64,000 bases of DNA, taken from NCBI GenBank assembly GCA_028221385.1, contig JAOIRP010000001.1, positions 61,303 to 125,302 of the forward strand, in the 5' to 3' direction. A program made the position numbers and the translations under genes. The notes beneath the pieces are model-generated. The model was not told where the DNA came from, did no database searches, and saw nothing but the letters and a program-made list of their open reading frames with translations. Below are positions 1 to 9,488 of this stretch, in pieces; position 1 is the first letter of the stretch; each line of letters begins with the position of its first letter. This DNA comes from Candidatus Pelagibacter sp. Lineage in GTDB: Bacteria; Pseudomonadota; Alphaproteobacteria; Pelagibacterales; Pelagibacteraceae.

Positions 1-2
1 AC

Positions 3-80
3 AATACTGGCACAATTAAATTTAAAATTGGATTAAATATTAGTCTAGCAAAAATAATTAGTGTTGATTTTATTGAGTGA
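3..80 (+). CDS. possible 3' end of an upstream gene (partial)
   Basis: Frame 3 is open from the window edge to a TGA at 78-80 and would encode a 25-residue carboxy-terminal tail, mostly hydrophobic with a few lysines. It stops just before the minus-strand tRNA-Thr, the usual tight spacing here. Another plus frame stops at 36. With 25 codons no family can be recognised, and the open frame could be chance. Confidence 0.25.
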   Translation, partial: NTGTIKFKIGLNISLAKIISVDFIE

Positions 81-156
81 TGGTGCCCCCGCACGGAGTC
101 GAACCGCGGACCTATTGATTACAAATCAATTGCTCTACCAGCTGAGCTACAAGGGC
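81..156 (-). tRNA. tRNA-Thr (anticodon UGU)
   Basis: The minus strand folds into a standard cloverleaf. The acceptor stem starts GCCCTTG and closes with CGGGGGC through two G-U pairs, followed by discriminator A and an encoded CCA (81-83). The D arm is GCTC..GAGC, the T loop is GTTCGAC, and the anticodon loop reads TTTGTAA with anticodon TGT. It lies just downstream of rlmB on the same strand (29 bp), so they may share a transcript. Confidence 0.95.
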
Positions 157-185
157 ATAATAGATTTCTATTAAGAAATGTTAAA

Positions 186-932
186 CTAATCAAGATTTTT
201 TTTTAAATAAGCCAAATGATGAAATACTATAGCTGCACTATTTGATATATTTAAGCTTTCTATATCTTTGTTTATATCTATTCTTACTAAAAAATCCGTA
301 TACTTACCCGTGTGCTCTCTCATGCCAAAACCCTCAGAACCAAATAAAAGTACATTATTACCTTCCCATTCAATTTCAGTAAAATTTTTCTCTCCACTAG
401 CATCAAAACCATAAACCCAAAAGTTTTTTTCTCTTAAATTTTTAAGTGTTGAATTGATATTTGACACCTCAAATATACTTAAATGTTCCATGCAGCCACT
501 AGCTGATTTATACATGAGTTTACTATCATCTGGAAACTGTCTCTCTTTAACTATTAAACCATCTATATTAAAAGATGCTGCACTACGTATTAGAGAACCA
601 ATATTTCTTGGATCCGTTACCTCATCAATACAGACGAAAGTTAAGTTATTTTTTCCTTTGATAAATTCTTTAAGCTCCGGTTGTTGAATGTGCTCTATTT
701 CAGCTACATACCCACCATGCATTAGCTGTTCTTTATTAGTATACTTGTCTAACTCTTTTTTTGTTTTAAAATAAATCTTAACACCCTCTAAAATGTTTTT
801 TTTTGGATTTTTTCTATGAATATTTTTTTTACTTTCTTCAGTTAAAAAAACCTTTAAAACCTTTCTTTTTGGGTTTCTAAGTGCCTCTATTACAGCATGT
901 TGACCAACAATGAAAAATGATGATTTATTCAT
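186..932 (-). CDS. rlmB: 23S rRNA (guanosine-2'-O-)-methyltransferase RlmB, SpoU/TrmH family
   Basis: A 248-residue SpoU-class (SPOUT, knotted) RNA ribose methyltransferase. The amino end, with the motif VGQHAVIEAL, matches the small substrate-binding domain. The three SpoU motifs are visible: DEVTDPRNIGSLIRSAA near residues 103-120, LLFGSEGFGMRE near 195-206, and SLNISNSAAIVFHH near 228-241. The length and the first domain fit RlmB, which methylates G2251 of the 23S P loop; a paralogous TrmH-family enzyme cannot be fully excluded. It is transcribed away from the tRNA-Tyr/tuf unit, with tRNA-Thr behind it. Confidence 0.88.
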   Translation of the reverse strand: MNKSSFFIVGQHAVIEALRNPKRKVLKVFLTEESKKNIHRKNPKKNILEGVKIYFKTKKELDKYTNKEQLMHGGYVAEIEHIQQPELKEFIKGKNNLTFVCIDEVTDPRNIGSLIRSAASFNIDGLIVKERQFPDDSKLMYKSASGCMEHLSIFEVSNINSTLKNLREKNFWVYGFDASGEKNFTEIEWEGNNVLLFGSEGFGMREHTGKYTDFLVRIDINKDIESLNISNSAAIVFHHLAYLKKNLD

Positions 933-957
933 ATATATATCTTAGTTTTATACGTAT

Positions 958-979
958 TTTACTGTATTTTCCCAGTAAA
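958..979. repeat. inverted repeat between rlmB and tRNA-Tyr
   Basis: TTTACTG (958-964) and CAGTAAA (973-979) are perfect reverse complements separated by 8 nt. The repeat starts 26 nt upstream of the rlmB ATG and lies before the tRNA/tuf promoter candidate. It could be an operator or a small hairpin in the rlmB leader. Two 7-nt arms in A+T-rich DNA may also be chance. Confidence 0.35.
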
Positions 980-986
980 TCTCGTG

Positions 987-1014
987 TTGCAATTGCATAA
1001 TAAAAATATATAAA
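987..1014 (+). promoter_or_regulatory. candidate sigma-70 promoter for tRNA-Tyr/tRNA-Gly/tuf
   Basis: A -35-like TTGCAA (987-992) is separated by 16 nt from a -10-like TATAAA (1009-1014). Transcription would start near 1021, about 40 nt before tRNA-Tyr. The leader contains a GC-rich hairpin, GGGGA (1045-1049) with TCCCC (1054-1058), just before the tRNA, perhaps a processing signal. No other good promoter is seen before this unit. Confidence 0.5.
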
Positions 1015-1062
1015 ACGCTTGTTGTTTGAAGCTTTATTGAACAAGGGGACACTTCCCCAAAA

Positions 1063-1148
1063 GGAGGGGTTCCAGAGCGGTCAAATGGGGCGGGCTGTAA
1101 ACCCGTTGACTTCGGTCTTCGAAAGTTCGAATCTTTCCCCCTCCACCA
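1063..1148 (+). tRNA. tRNA-Tyr (anticodon GUA)
   Basis: A class II tRNA with a long variable arm. Acceptor GGAGGGG pairs with CCCCTCC, followed by discriminator A and encoded CCA at 1146-1148. The anticodon loop is CTGTAAA, giving GTA, closed by the stem GCGGG/CCCGT. The variable arm lies around 1107-1121, and the T arm carries GTTCGAA. It is the first gene of the apparent tRNA-Tyr, tRNA-Gly, tuf, tRNA-Trp unit. Confidence 0.96.
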
Positions 1149-1194
1149 TTCAATAATTTTTTTAATAACAATGGAGTGTTATTCTTGATGTTGT

Positions 1195-1268
1195 GCGGGT
1201 GTAGTTCAATGGTAGAACGCTAGCCTTCCAAGCTGGATGTAAGAGTTCGATTCTCTTTACCCGCTCCA
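1195..1268 (+). tRNA. tRNA-Gly (anticodon UCC)
   Basis: Acceptor GCGGGTG pairs with TACCCGC (one G-U), discriminator T and encoded CCA at 1266-1268. The anticodon loop is CTTCCAA, anticodon TCC, and the T loop is GTTCGAT. It lies 46 nt after tRNA-Tyr and 45 nt before tuf, an arrangement (tRNA-Tyr, tRNA-Gly, tuf) also common in other proteobacteria. Confidence 0.96.
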
Positions 1269-1313
1269 AGAAAGAAAAATTATTAATAAAAACAAAAACT
1301 GAGGTAAAAAGAA

Positions 1314-2504
<1,191 letters not shown>

Positions 2505-2511
2505 ACTCTAT

Positions 2512-2587
2512 AGGAGTGTAGCTCAATTGGTAGAGCGCCGGTCTCCAAAACCGGAGGCTGAGGGTTCGAGTCCCTCCGCTCCTGCCA
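2512..2587 (+). tRNA. tRNA-Trp (anticodon CCA)
   Basis: Acceptor AGGAGTG pairs with CGCTCCT, discriminator G and encoded CCA at 2585-2587. The anticodon stem CCGGT/ACCGG closes the loop CTCCAAA, anticodon CCA. The T loop is GTTCGAG. It begins only 8 nt after the tuf stop and ends 16 nt before secE, the conserved tuf, tRNA-Trp, secE, nusG order. It is probably excised from a longer mRNA. Confidence 0.96.
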
Positions 2588-2603
2588 ATAAGCTTAAAAT
2601 ATT

Positions 2604-2795
2604 ATGAAGAACCCAATAAAATTTATTCAAGAAGTTAAACAAGAAGCTTTTAAAGTTTCTTGGCCTACCGGAAAAGAGACGGTGCAGGGCGCGTTAATGG
2701 TTTTTGCTATGGCTGTTATAATGTCACTTTTTTTTCTTCTTCTTGATCAGGTTTTAAAGTTCTTTTTAGATGCACTATTAAAGGTTAGTATTTAA
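2604..2795 (+). CDS. secE: preprotein translocase subunit SecE
   Basis: A 63-residue single-span SecE, the small clamp subunit of the SecYEG inner-membrane channel. The amphipathic start (IKFIQEVKQEAFKVSWPTGKE) carries the family motif with V-x-W-P, followed by one membrane helix at about residues 30-55. This is the short form typical of alphaproteobacteria. Its TAA shares one base with the ATG of nusG, so translation is likely coupled. Its partner SecY is encoded at 25495 in the same cluster. Confidence 0.95.
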   Translation: MKNPIKFIQEVKQEAFKVSWPTGKETVQGALMVFAMAVIMSLFFLLLDQVLKFFLDALLKVSI

Positions 2796-3325
2796 TGAAA
2801 AATTGGTACATTGTTCAGTCTCATTCAAACTTTGAAAATAAAGTAGCAGGATTAATCAGAGAAGAAGCAGAAAAAGCTAAGATTTCTGAAAAAATTGAAG
2901 AAATAGTAGTCCCAACCCATGATGTAACTGAAGTTAAAAGAGGGAAAAGAATTCAAAGAAAAAAAAAATATTTTCCAGGTTATGTATTAATAAAGAGTGA
3001 AATGGATAATGATCTTTACCATTTAATTAAGAATTTAAAGAGAGTTAGTGGTTTTTTAGGTTCAAAAGGCATCCCGGTTCCAGTTTCAGATAAAGAAATA
3101 GAAAAAATATTAGGCCAAATAAAAGATGGTGTAGCACAGCCAAAATCTGGTATAGAATACAGCATTGGTGAAAAAGTTCAGGTAGTCGACGGGCCTTTTG
3201 CATCGTTTAGTGGAATGGTTGAAGATATTGATGAAGAAAAATCAAGACTAAAAGTTTCTGTATCAATTTTTGGAAGACCAACACCAGTAGATTTAGAGTA
3301 TAATCAAGTTGAGAAGGTAAGTTAA
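2795..3325 (+). CDS. nusG: transcription termination/antitermination protein NusG
   Basis: A 176-residue NusG. The NGN domain (about residues 1-115) begins with the diagnostic [16 protein letters not shown] and contains FPGYVLIK. The KOW domain follows at about 125-175, with [21 protein letters not shown] binds the RNA polymerase clamp; KOW contacts Rho or ribosomal S10. It overlaps secE and rplK by one base each, and the gene for its partner S10 is downstream at 16764. Confidence 0.98.
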   Translation: MKNWYIVQSHSNFENKVAGLIREEAEKAKISEKIEEIVVPTHDVTEVKRGKRIQRKKKYFPGYVLIKSEMDNDLYHLIKNLKRVSGFLGSKGIPVPVSDKEIEKILGQIKDGVAQPKSGIEYSIGEKVQVVDGPFASFSGMVEDIDEEKSRLKVSVSIFGRPTPVDLEYNQVEKVS

Positions 3326-3750
3326 TGGCAAAAGAAATAAGTGGATATATAAAATTACAAATCAATGGGGGTCAAGCAAACCCTGCACCTCCAGTTGGAC
3401 CAGCTCTTGGACAAAGAGGAATTAATATTATGGAATTTTGTAAAGCATTTAATGATAAGACTAAAGCTTTTGCAGGAAAACCAATCCCTGTTATTATTAC
3501 AGTTTATAAAGATAAAAAATTTGATTTCGAAATAAAATCACCACCTGCTTCGCACTTTATAAAAGAAGCTGCAAAATTAAAAGGTGGATCTAAAGAACCA
3601 GGAAGAAGTGTTGCTGGATCAATCACAAAAAAACAAGCTGAGGAAATAGCTACTCAAAAAATGAAAGATCTAAATGCCCATGATTTAGAACAAGCTGTTA
3701 AGATTATTGCTGGATCAGCCAGATCAATGGGTATAGAGGTTAAAGAATAA
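3325..3750 (+). CDS. rplK: 50S ribosomal protein L11
   Basis: Normal length, 141 residues. The amino-terminal domain carries the Pro-rich [20 protein letters not shown], and the carboxy-terminal 23S-binding domain follows. L11 forms the GTPase-associated stalk base and is needed for ribosome-linked activation of Rel enzymes. It shares one base with nusG upstream and one with rplA downstream (TAATG junctions), so it lies in the secE-to-rplL run of coupled genes. Confidence 0.98.
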   Translation: MAKEISGYIKLQINGGQANPAPPVGPALGQRGINIMEFCKAFNDKTKAFAGKPIPVIITVYKDKKFDFEIKSPPASHFIKEAAKLKGGSKEPGRSVAGSITKKQAEEIATQKMKDLNAHDLEQAVKIIAGSARSMGIEVKE

Positions 3751-4439
3751 TGTCTTCGAAAAGATTTAATCAACTTCCAAAAAAAACTAAAGACTTACCA
3801 GTGGAGGTAATTGAAAAATTACTAACTGAAGTAAAAAAAAACTGTACAACAAAATTCGATGAGTCAATTGACTTAAGCTTTCAAGTTAATAACAAACAAA
3901 AAAAAGGTGAAGTAAACATAAGAACTGTTGTTAATTTACCCGCTGGTACAGGAAAAAAAGTTAAAGTTGCAGTAGTATGCGAAGATGCTAAAGCCAATGA
4001 AGCAAAAGATGCTGGTGCTGATATTATTGGTAGTGAGGAGTTAATTGAAAAAATTAAAGGTGGTGAATTAAATTTTGAAAAATTAATTTGTACACCTGGA
4101 ATGATGATAAAACTTTCCAAACTTGGAAAAGTTTTAGGACCCAAAGGTTTGATGCCCAATCCTAAACTTGGATCTGTCTCTGAAAATATTAAACAAGCAG
4201 TAACAGATGCTAAATCTGGTCAAGCTGAAATAAGAAATGATAAGGATGGTAATATTGGAGTTAGCATTGGAAAAAAATCATTTAGTGATGATAAATTATT
4301 AAAAAATTATCAAGCAATACTTGATACTTTGGAAAAAGAAAAAATGAATAACACATTAAAAGGTGATTTAATTAAAAATACTTTTGTTACTTCAAGTATG
4401 GGTGTTTCTTACAAAGTTAAGTTAGGTAAGGTTATATAA
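3750..4439 (+). CDS. rplA: 50S ribosomal protein L1
   Basis: A 229-residue L1, the mobile stalk protein that moves deacylated tRNA out of the E site. The signature GKVLGPKGLMPNPKLG lies at about residues 128-143. In many bacteria L1 also represses its own operon by binding mRNA; no L1-site-like hairpin could be recognised here, because rplK is joined directly to nusG. The stop is followed by TT and the rplJ ATG, a TAATTATG junction seen repeatedly in this cluster. Confidence 0.98.
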   Translation: MSSKRFNQLPKKTKDLPVEVIEKLLTEVKKNCTTKFDESIDLSFQVNNKQKKGEVNIRTVVNLPAGTGKKVKVAVVCEDAKANEAKDAGADIIGSEELIEKIKGGELNFEKLICTPGMMIKLSKLGKVLGPKGLMPNPKLGSVSENIKQAVTDAKSGQAEIRNDKDGNIGVSIGKKSFSDDKLLKNYQAILDTLEKEKMNNTLKGDLIKNTFVTSSMGVSYKVKLGKVI

Positions 4440-4441
4440 TT

Positions 4442-4957
4442 ATGATGAACAAGGAACAAAAAAAAAATTATATCAATGAGATAGAAAGTCAGTTTAAAAA
4501 CAATGAAGCTGTTATTGTTACTCACTATCAAGGTTTAACAATGACACAACTTGATGATTTAAGATCTAAAATGCGAGAGCATGGAATTAAGTTCCAAATA
4601 ACTAAAAACAGAATAACAAAATTAGCTCTTGAAAAAACTAAATGTAAAGATCTTTCAAGTTTGTTCACTGGCCCTACAGCCGTAGCATTCTCAAGTGATG
4701 CAATTATTTCTGCTAGAATTCTATCCAAATTTGCTAAAGATAATGAAAACCTAAAACTTTTAGGTGGAATAATGGGTGAAGAAGTCCTTGATCAAGCTGG
4801 AGTTCAAAATGTGGCTAATTTACCTACATTAGATGAGGCTAGAGCAAAAATTGTTGGAATTTTAGCTACGCCAGCGTCAAAATTTGTAAGTATTTTGCTT
4901 GCACGATCTGAAAAAATGAGTATTTTGGCACCAGAAAATTCTGAAAAAACAACCTAA
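4442..4957 (+). CDS. rplJ: 50S ribosomal protein L10
   Basis: A 171-residue L10, which anchors L7/L12 dimers to the stalk base. The amino-terminal rRNA-binding domain has the TDYRGLT-like stretch [16 protein letters not shown] near residues 26-41, and the C-terminal helix binds L7/L12. Two adjacent ATGs (4442, 4445) are possible starts. The gap after rplA is 2 nt, so the long L10 leader used for autoregulation in E. coli is absent from this position. Confidence 0.97.
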   Translation: MMNKEQKKNYINEIESQFKNNEAVIVTHYQGLTMTQLDDLRSKMREHGIKFQITKNRITKLALEKTKCKDLSSLFTGPTAVAFSSDAIISARILSKFAKDNENLKLLGGIMGEEVLDQAGVQNVANLPTLDEARAKIVGILATPASKFVSILLARSEKMSILAPENSEKTT

Positions 4958-4974
4958 AGAAGTACATTAAAAAT

Positions 4975-5343
4975 ATGCCTGACCTAAATAAAATTATTGA
5001 AGATTTATCAAGTTTATCTGTTGTTGAAGCAGCTGAACTTTCAAAACAACTTGAGGAAAAATGGGGTGTTACAGCTATGGCTGCAGCCGCTCCAGCAGCA
5101 GCAGCAGCGGGTGGAGCTGCAGAGGAAGCAAAGGATGACTTTATAATCATGCTAGTTTCTGCTGGTGACAAAAAAATTAACGTTATTAAAGAAGTAAGAG
5201 CCGCAACATCACTAGGTCTTAAAGAAGCAAAAGATTTAGTTGAAGGTGCTCCAAAAGAAGTAAAATCTGGCGTTAATAAAAAAGACGCTGAAGAAATTAA
5301 GGCTAAGTTGGAAGCAGCTGGCGCAAAAGTAGAACTTAAATAA
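4975..5343 (+). CDS. rplL: 50S ribosomal protein L7/L12
   Basis: A 122-residue L7/L12, the multicopy stalk protein that recruits translational GTPases. The amino-terminal dimerisation domain (about 1-33) is followed by an Ala/Gly-rich hinge at about 34-50 and the globular factor-binding domain with [17 protein letters not shown]. It lies 17 nt after rplJ. A hairpin-forming spacer separates it from rpoB, as in many bacteria where ribosomal and polymerase expression are uncoupled at this point. Confidence 0.98.
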   Translation: MPDLNKIIEDLSSLSVVEAAELSKQLEEKWGVTAMAAAAPAAAAAGGAAEEAKDDFIIMLVSAGDKKINVIKEVRAATSLGLKEAKDLVEGAPKEVKSGVNKKDAEEIKAKLEAAGAKVELK

Positions 5344-5363
5344 ATTAATTAGAAAGAACAAAA

Positions 5364-5389
5364 TTGCTGATTAATTTATTAATCGGTAA
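5364..5389 (+). promoter_or_regulatory. hairpin in the rplL-rpoB spacer
   Basis: TTGCTGATTAA (5364-5374) and TTAATCGGTAA (5379-5389) pair over 11 positions, two of them G-U, around a TTTA loop. It ends 11 nt before the rpoB ATG and lacks a U tract, so it is not a classic terminator. The E. coli equivalent spacer carries an attenuator and an RNase III site. The stem is seen directly; the function is inferred from position. Confidence 0.5.
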
Positions 5390-5400
5390 TTGATTTGTAG

Positions 5401-8400
5401 ATGCAATTATCTTTTACTGAAAAAAAAAATGTTAGAAAAAGTTTTGGAAAGTTAACAGAATCATTATCAATTCCAAATCTAATCGAAGTTCAAAAAAATT
5501 CTTATAAAGAATTAACTGATTTCAAAAAAAATGCTGAACTAACCAAAGGTTTTGACAGAGTTTTTAAAAGTATTTTTCCAATTGAAGATTTAAACGATAA
5601 AGCAACATTAGAATATGTTTCTTATAGATTAGAAAAACCGAAATTTGATACAGAGGAATGTATACAAAGAGGTTTAACTTATTCTTCAGCTCTTAAATGT
5701 ACATTAAGATTAGTTGTCTATGAAATAGATCAAGAAAATAACACTAAAGATATACTGTCAGCTAAAGAACAAGAAGTTTATATGGGAGAGGTTCCTATGA
5801 TGACAAACAGTGGAACTTTTATAACAAATGGCGTTCAAAGGGTTGTAGTAAACCAAATGCATAGAAGCCCAGGTGTATTTTTTGATCATGATAAAGGTAA
5901 ATCTCATGCTAGTGGAAAATTACTTTTTAATTGTAGAGTAATTCCTAATAGAGGCTCTTGGTTAGATTTTGAATATGATGTTAAAGACCTACTTTATTTT
6001 AAAATAGATAGAAAAAAAAAAATATTTGCTTCAACATTACTAATGGCCTTAGGTTATAATAAAACTGAAATAGTTAATGAGTTTTATGACAAAGAACAAT
6101 TTTCTTTTGATGAAAAAACAAATAAATGGAAAACTAAATTCAATCCAGAAAATTATAAAGCTAAAAATTTTTCAGAAGAAGTTATTGATTTTAAATCTGG
6201 TAAAGTTGTTATAGAACTTGGAGATAAAGTTAATTTTTTAACTGCAAAAAAATTATCCAATGATGGCTTAAAAGATATTTTAGTTAGTCAAGAGTCCTTA
6301 TATGGAAAATTTTTACATAAAGAAATTAAAGTCAGTGACGAAGAAGAAGAAACATTTAGAATTGGAACTGAACTAAACGATACAATTATTAAAAAAATTT
6401 TAGAAGCAAATATTTCTACAATAGAGATTTCAGTTACAAACTCTATAAATAAAGGCCCTTACTTACTTACTACTATTTTAAATGATAAAAATAATTCTAA
6501 AGAAGAAGCAATTACAGAAATTTACAAAGTATTAAGACCGGGTGAGCCACCAACAATAGAAATAGCCACACAAATATTTAATAATCTATTTTTTAGTTCA
6601 GACAGATATGATTTGTCTGATGTCGGTAGAGTTAAGATGAACTCAAGATTGAACCTCACTTGTTCTGATAAGATTACAATTTTAAGAAATGATGATATTT
6701 TGGCAATAATCCATAAAATGTTAGATCTTCGTGATGGAAAAGATGAGGTAGATGATATTGATCATTTAGGAAATAGAAGAGTAAGATCTGTAGGTGAGTT
6801 GGTTGAAAATCAAGCTCGTATAGGTGTTTATAGAATGGAAAGAGCTATTAAAGAAAAAATGACAACTCTGGATATTGAGTCTGCTATGCCCCAAGATTTG
6901 ATAAATGCAAAGCCACTGACAGTATCTTTAAAAGATTTTTTTGCTAGTTCACAATTATCCCAATTTATGGATCAAACTAATCCTCTATCTGAAATTACTC
7001 ATAAAAGAAGAGTTTCGGCATTAGGACCAGGTGGTTTGACTAGAGAAAGGGCTGGGTTTGAAGTTCGTGATGTTCACCCAACTCATTACGGAAGAATTTG
7101 CCCAATTGAAACTCCTGAAGGACCTAACATTGGATTAATAAATAGTTTATCAACTTATGCTAAAATTAACAAATATGGTTTTATTGAAAGCCCATACAAA
7201 AAAGTTAAAAATGGTGTAGTTGAAGATGATGTTGTGTATTTGTCAGCCATGGAAGAAACAAAATATACGATTGCACAAGCAAACACTAAGGTTGATAAAA
7301 AAGGAAAAATTATTGAAGAATTAGTTTCTTGTAGAGAGAATTTAAACTTTATTTTATCTAAACCAGAAAATATTGAATATATTGACGTATCACCAAAACA
7401 ATTAGTTTCAGTGGCAGCATCATTAATTCCTTTCTTAGAAAATGATGATGCCAATAGAGCATTAATGGGTTCAAATATGATGAGACAAGCTGTACCTCTT
7501 TTAAAACCTGAGTCTCCATTAGTTGGTACTGGTATTGAAAGTGATGTAGCATTAGACTCTGGAGTTACAATTGTTGCTAAAAGAGAAGGGATTGTTGATA
7601 AGATCGATGGAAAAAGAATTGTAATTAAAGCAACAGATGAAACTGATTTTACAAAATCAGCCGTAGATATTTATAATCTTCAAAAATTTAAAAGATCAAA
7701 CCAAAATACTTGTATTAACCAAAAACCACTTGTAAGAGTAGGTGACAAAGTTAGGTCAGGAGACATTATAGCAGATGGTCCTTCAACAAAATTAGGTGAA
7801 TTAGCTTTGGGTAAAAATGTGACAGTAGCCTTCATGCCTTGGCAGGGATACAATTTTGAAGATTCAATTTTAATTTCAGAAAGATGTGTCACAGATGATG
7901 TGTTTACTTCAGTTCATATTGTTGAGTATGAAGTCATGGCAAGAGACACCAAACTAGGTGAGGAAGATATCACACGGGATATACCTAATGTTAATGAAGA
8001 AGCATTAAAAAACCTCGATGAGTCAGGAATAGTTTACATTGGTGCTGAAGTTAAAGCAGGAGATATCTTGGTTGGAAAAGTTACTCCAAAAGGTGATTCT
8101 GCTTCGGGACCAGAAGAAAAATTGTTGCGATCAATATTTGGTGAAAAGGCAATAGATGTTACAGATACTTCATTAAGAATGTCTAGAGGTAGCAGTGGTA
8201 CAGTCGTTGATGTCAGAGTTTTTAATAGACATGGAATTGAAAAAGATGAAAGATCAATCACAATTGAAAGAGCTGAAATTGAAACAGTACAACAAGATAA
8301 GATTGTTGAAGAAGAAATATTAGAAAGAAGTATAAAACAAAGAGCAAATCAAATTTTGTCTGGTTCTACATTGTCTAAAAAAATTAAAGATGTTGAGCAA

Positions 8401-9486
8401 GGTACCAAGTTAGATTTGGATATTATTAATAAAATTAATATTAATGAAGTTTTTAAAATTACTGATGGTAATTCAAACAATGAAGCTACACTTGCTCAAT
8501 TGAAGGACCAGTATAATAGAGCAAAACAAGATATTCAGGATAGATTTGAAGATAAAGTTTTAAAAATTAGAAGTGGTGACGACTTATTACCAAGTGTAAT
8601 GAAAATGGTAAAAGTTTTTGTAGCTATTAAACGTAGACTTAGACCGGGTGATAAGATGTCAGGAAGACATGGAAATAAAGGAGTGGTTAGTAAAATTGTA
8701 CCAGTTGAAGACATGCCTTATAGAGAAGATGGCCGACCTGTAGATATAGTTCTTAATCCACTTGGAGTTCCTAGCCGTATGAATGTTGGACAAATTTTAG
8801 AAACCCATCTTGGTTGGGCTTGTAAAGAATTTGGAGAAGAAGTTAAAAAATTAGTTAATGAAAACAGCAAAAAATTTGAAAAAACAGAAAAAATTGCCTC
8901 ATTTTTAAAATCTATTTATGGTAATGAAGTTTTTGATGGTGGAATAGATAAATTAAACAAAACTGAATTTAAAGATTTATGTGAAAATCTTCAAAATGGA
9001 GTTGCTATATCTACACCTGTTTTTGATGGTGCAAAAGAAAAAGACGTTTCTGAAATGCTTAAGTTAGCTAAATTACCTACCTCAGGTCAAACTTTTTTAT
9101 GGGATGGAAGAACTGGAGAGATGTTTGATAGACCTGTAACAGTTGGAATTATTTATATGCTTAAACTACATCATTTAGTTGAAGACAAAATTCATGCAAG
9201 ATCAACTGGCCCATATAGCTTAGTTACTCAACAACCTTTAGGTGGAAAAGCACAATTAGGTGGCCAAAGATTTGGTGAAATGGAAGTGTGGGCTTTAGAA
9301 GCTTATGGTGCTTCATATACATTGCAGGAAATTCTTACAGTTAAATCTGACGATGTTGCGGGAAGAGTTAAAGTTTATGAAACTATTGTAAAAGGTGAAG
9401 AAAATTTTGAGTCAGGTATTCCTGAGTCATTTAACGTATTAGTGAAAGAGATCAAATCATTAGCACTAAATATAGAATTGAATTAA
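5401..9486 (+). CDS. rpoB: DNA-directed RNA polymerase subunit beta
   Basis: A full-length (1361 aa) beta subunit. Recognisable segments are the lobe/protrusion start with RKSFGKL; the rifampicin-region stretch [18 protein letters not shown] near residues 520-537; the catalytic-side motif [17 protein letters not shown] near 1080; and the C-terminal [20 protein letters not shown] near 1281-1300. The serine/asparagine pattern around the rifampicin pocket looks wild type. It is followed after 2 nt by rpoC. The start follows the hairpin spacer, with no clear Shine-Dalgarno sequence. Confidence 0.99.
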   Translation: MQLSFTEKKNVRKSFGKLTESLSIPNLIEVQKNSYKELTDFKKNAELTKGFDRVFKSIFPIEDLNDKATLEYVSYRLEKPKFDTEECIQRGLTYSSALKCTLRLVVYEIDQENNTKDILSAKEQEVYMGEVPMMTNSGTFITNGVQRVVVNQMHRSPGVFFDHDKGKSHASGKLLFNCRVIPNRGSWLDFEYDVKDLLYFKIDRKKKIFASTLLMALGYNKTEIVNEFYDKEQFSFDEKTNKWKTKFNPENYKAKNFSEEVIDFKSGKVVIELGDKVNFLTAKKLSNDGLKDILVSQESLYGKFLHKEIKVSDEEEETFRIGTELNDTIIKKILEANISTIEISVTNSINKGPYLLTTILNDKNNSKEEAITEIYKVLRPGEPPTIEIATQIFNNLFFSSDRYDLSDVGRVKMNSRLNLTCSDKITILRNDDILAIIHKMLDLRDGKDEVDDIDHLGNRRVRSVGELVENQARIGVYRMERAIKEKMTTLDIESAMPQDLINAKPLTVSLKDFFASSQLSQFMDQTNPLSEITHKRRVSALGPGGLTRERAGFEVRDVHPTHYGRICPIETPEGPNIGLINSLSTYAKINKYGFIESPYKKVKNGVVEDDVVYLSAMEETKYTIAQANTKVDKKGKIIEELVSCRENLNFILSKPENIEYIDVSPKQLVSVAASLIPFLENDDANRALMGSNMMRQAVPLLKPESPLVGTGIESDVALDSGVTIVAKREGIVDKIDGKRIVIKATDETDFTKSAVDIYNLQKFKRSNQNTCINQKPLVRVGDKVRSGDIIADGPSTKLGELALGKNVTVAFMPWQGYNFEDSILISERCVTDDVFTSVHIVEYEVMARDTKLGEEDITRDIPNVNEEALKNLDESGIVYIGAEVKAGDILVGKVTPKGDSASGPEEKLLRSIFGEKAIDVTDTSLRMSRGSSGTVVDVRVFNRHGIEKDERSITIERAEIETVQQDKIVEEEILERSIKQRANQILSGSTLSKKIKDVEQGTKLDLDIINKININEVFKITDGNSNNEATLAQLKDQYNRAKQDIQDRFEDKVLKIRSGDDLLPSVMKMVKVFVAIKRRLRPGDKMSGRHGNKGVVSKIVPVEDMPYREDGRPVDIVLNPLGVPSRMNVGQILETHLGWACKEFGEEVKKLVNENSKKFEKTEKIASFLKSIYGNEVFDGGIDKLNKTEFKDLCENLQNGVAISTPVFDGAKEKDVSEMLKLAKLPTSGQTFLWDGRTGEMFDRPVTVGIIYMLKLHHLVEDKIHARSTGPYSLVTQQPLGGKAQLGGQRFGEMEVWALEAYGASYTLQEILTVKSDDVAGRVKVYETIVKGEENFESGIPESFNVLVKEIKSLALNIELN

Positions 9487-9488
9487 GT

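Noticed and set aside
5085..5115. GCA-rich repeat in rplL
   Set aside because: It encodes the normal Ala-rich hinge of L7/L12, not a microsatellite of its own.
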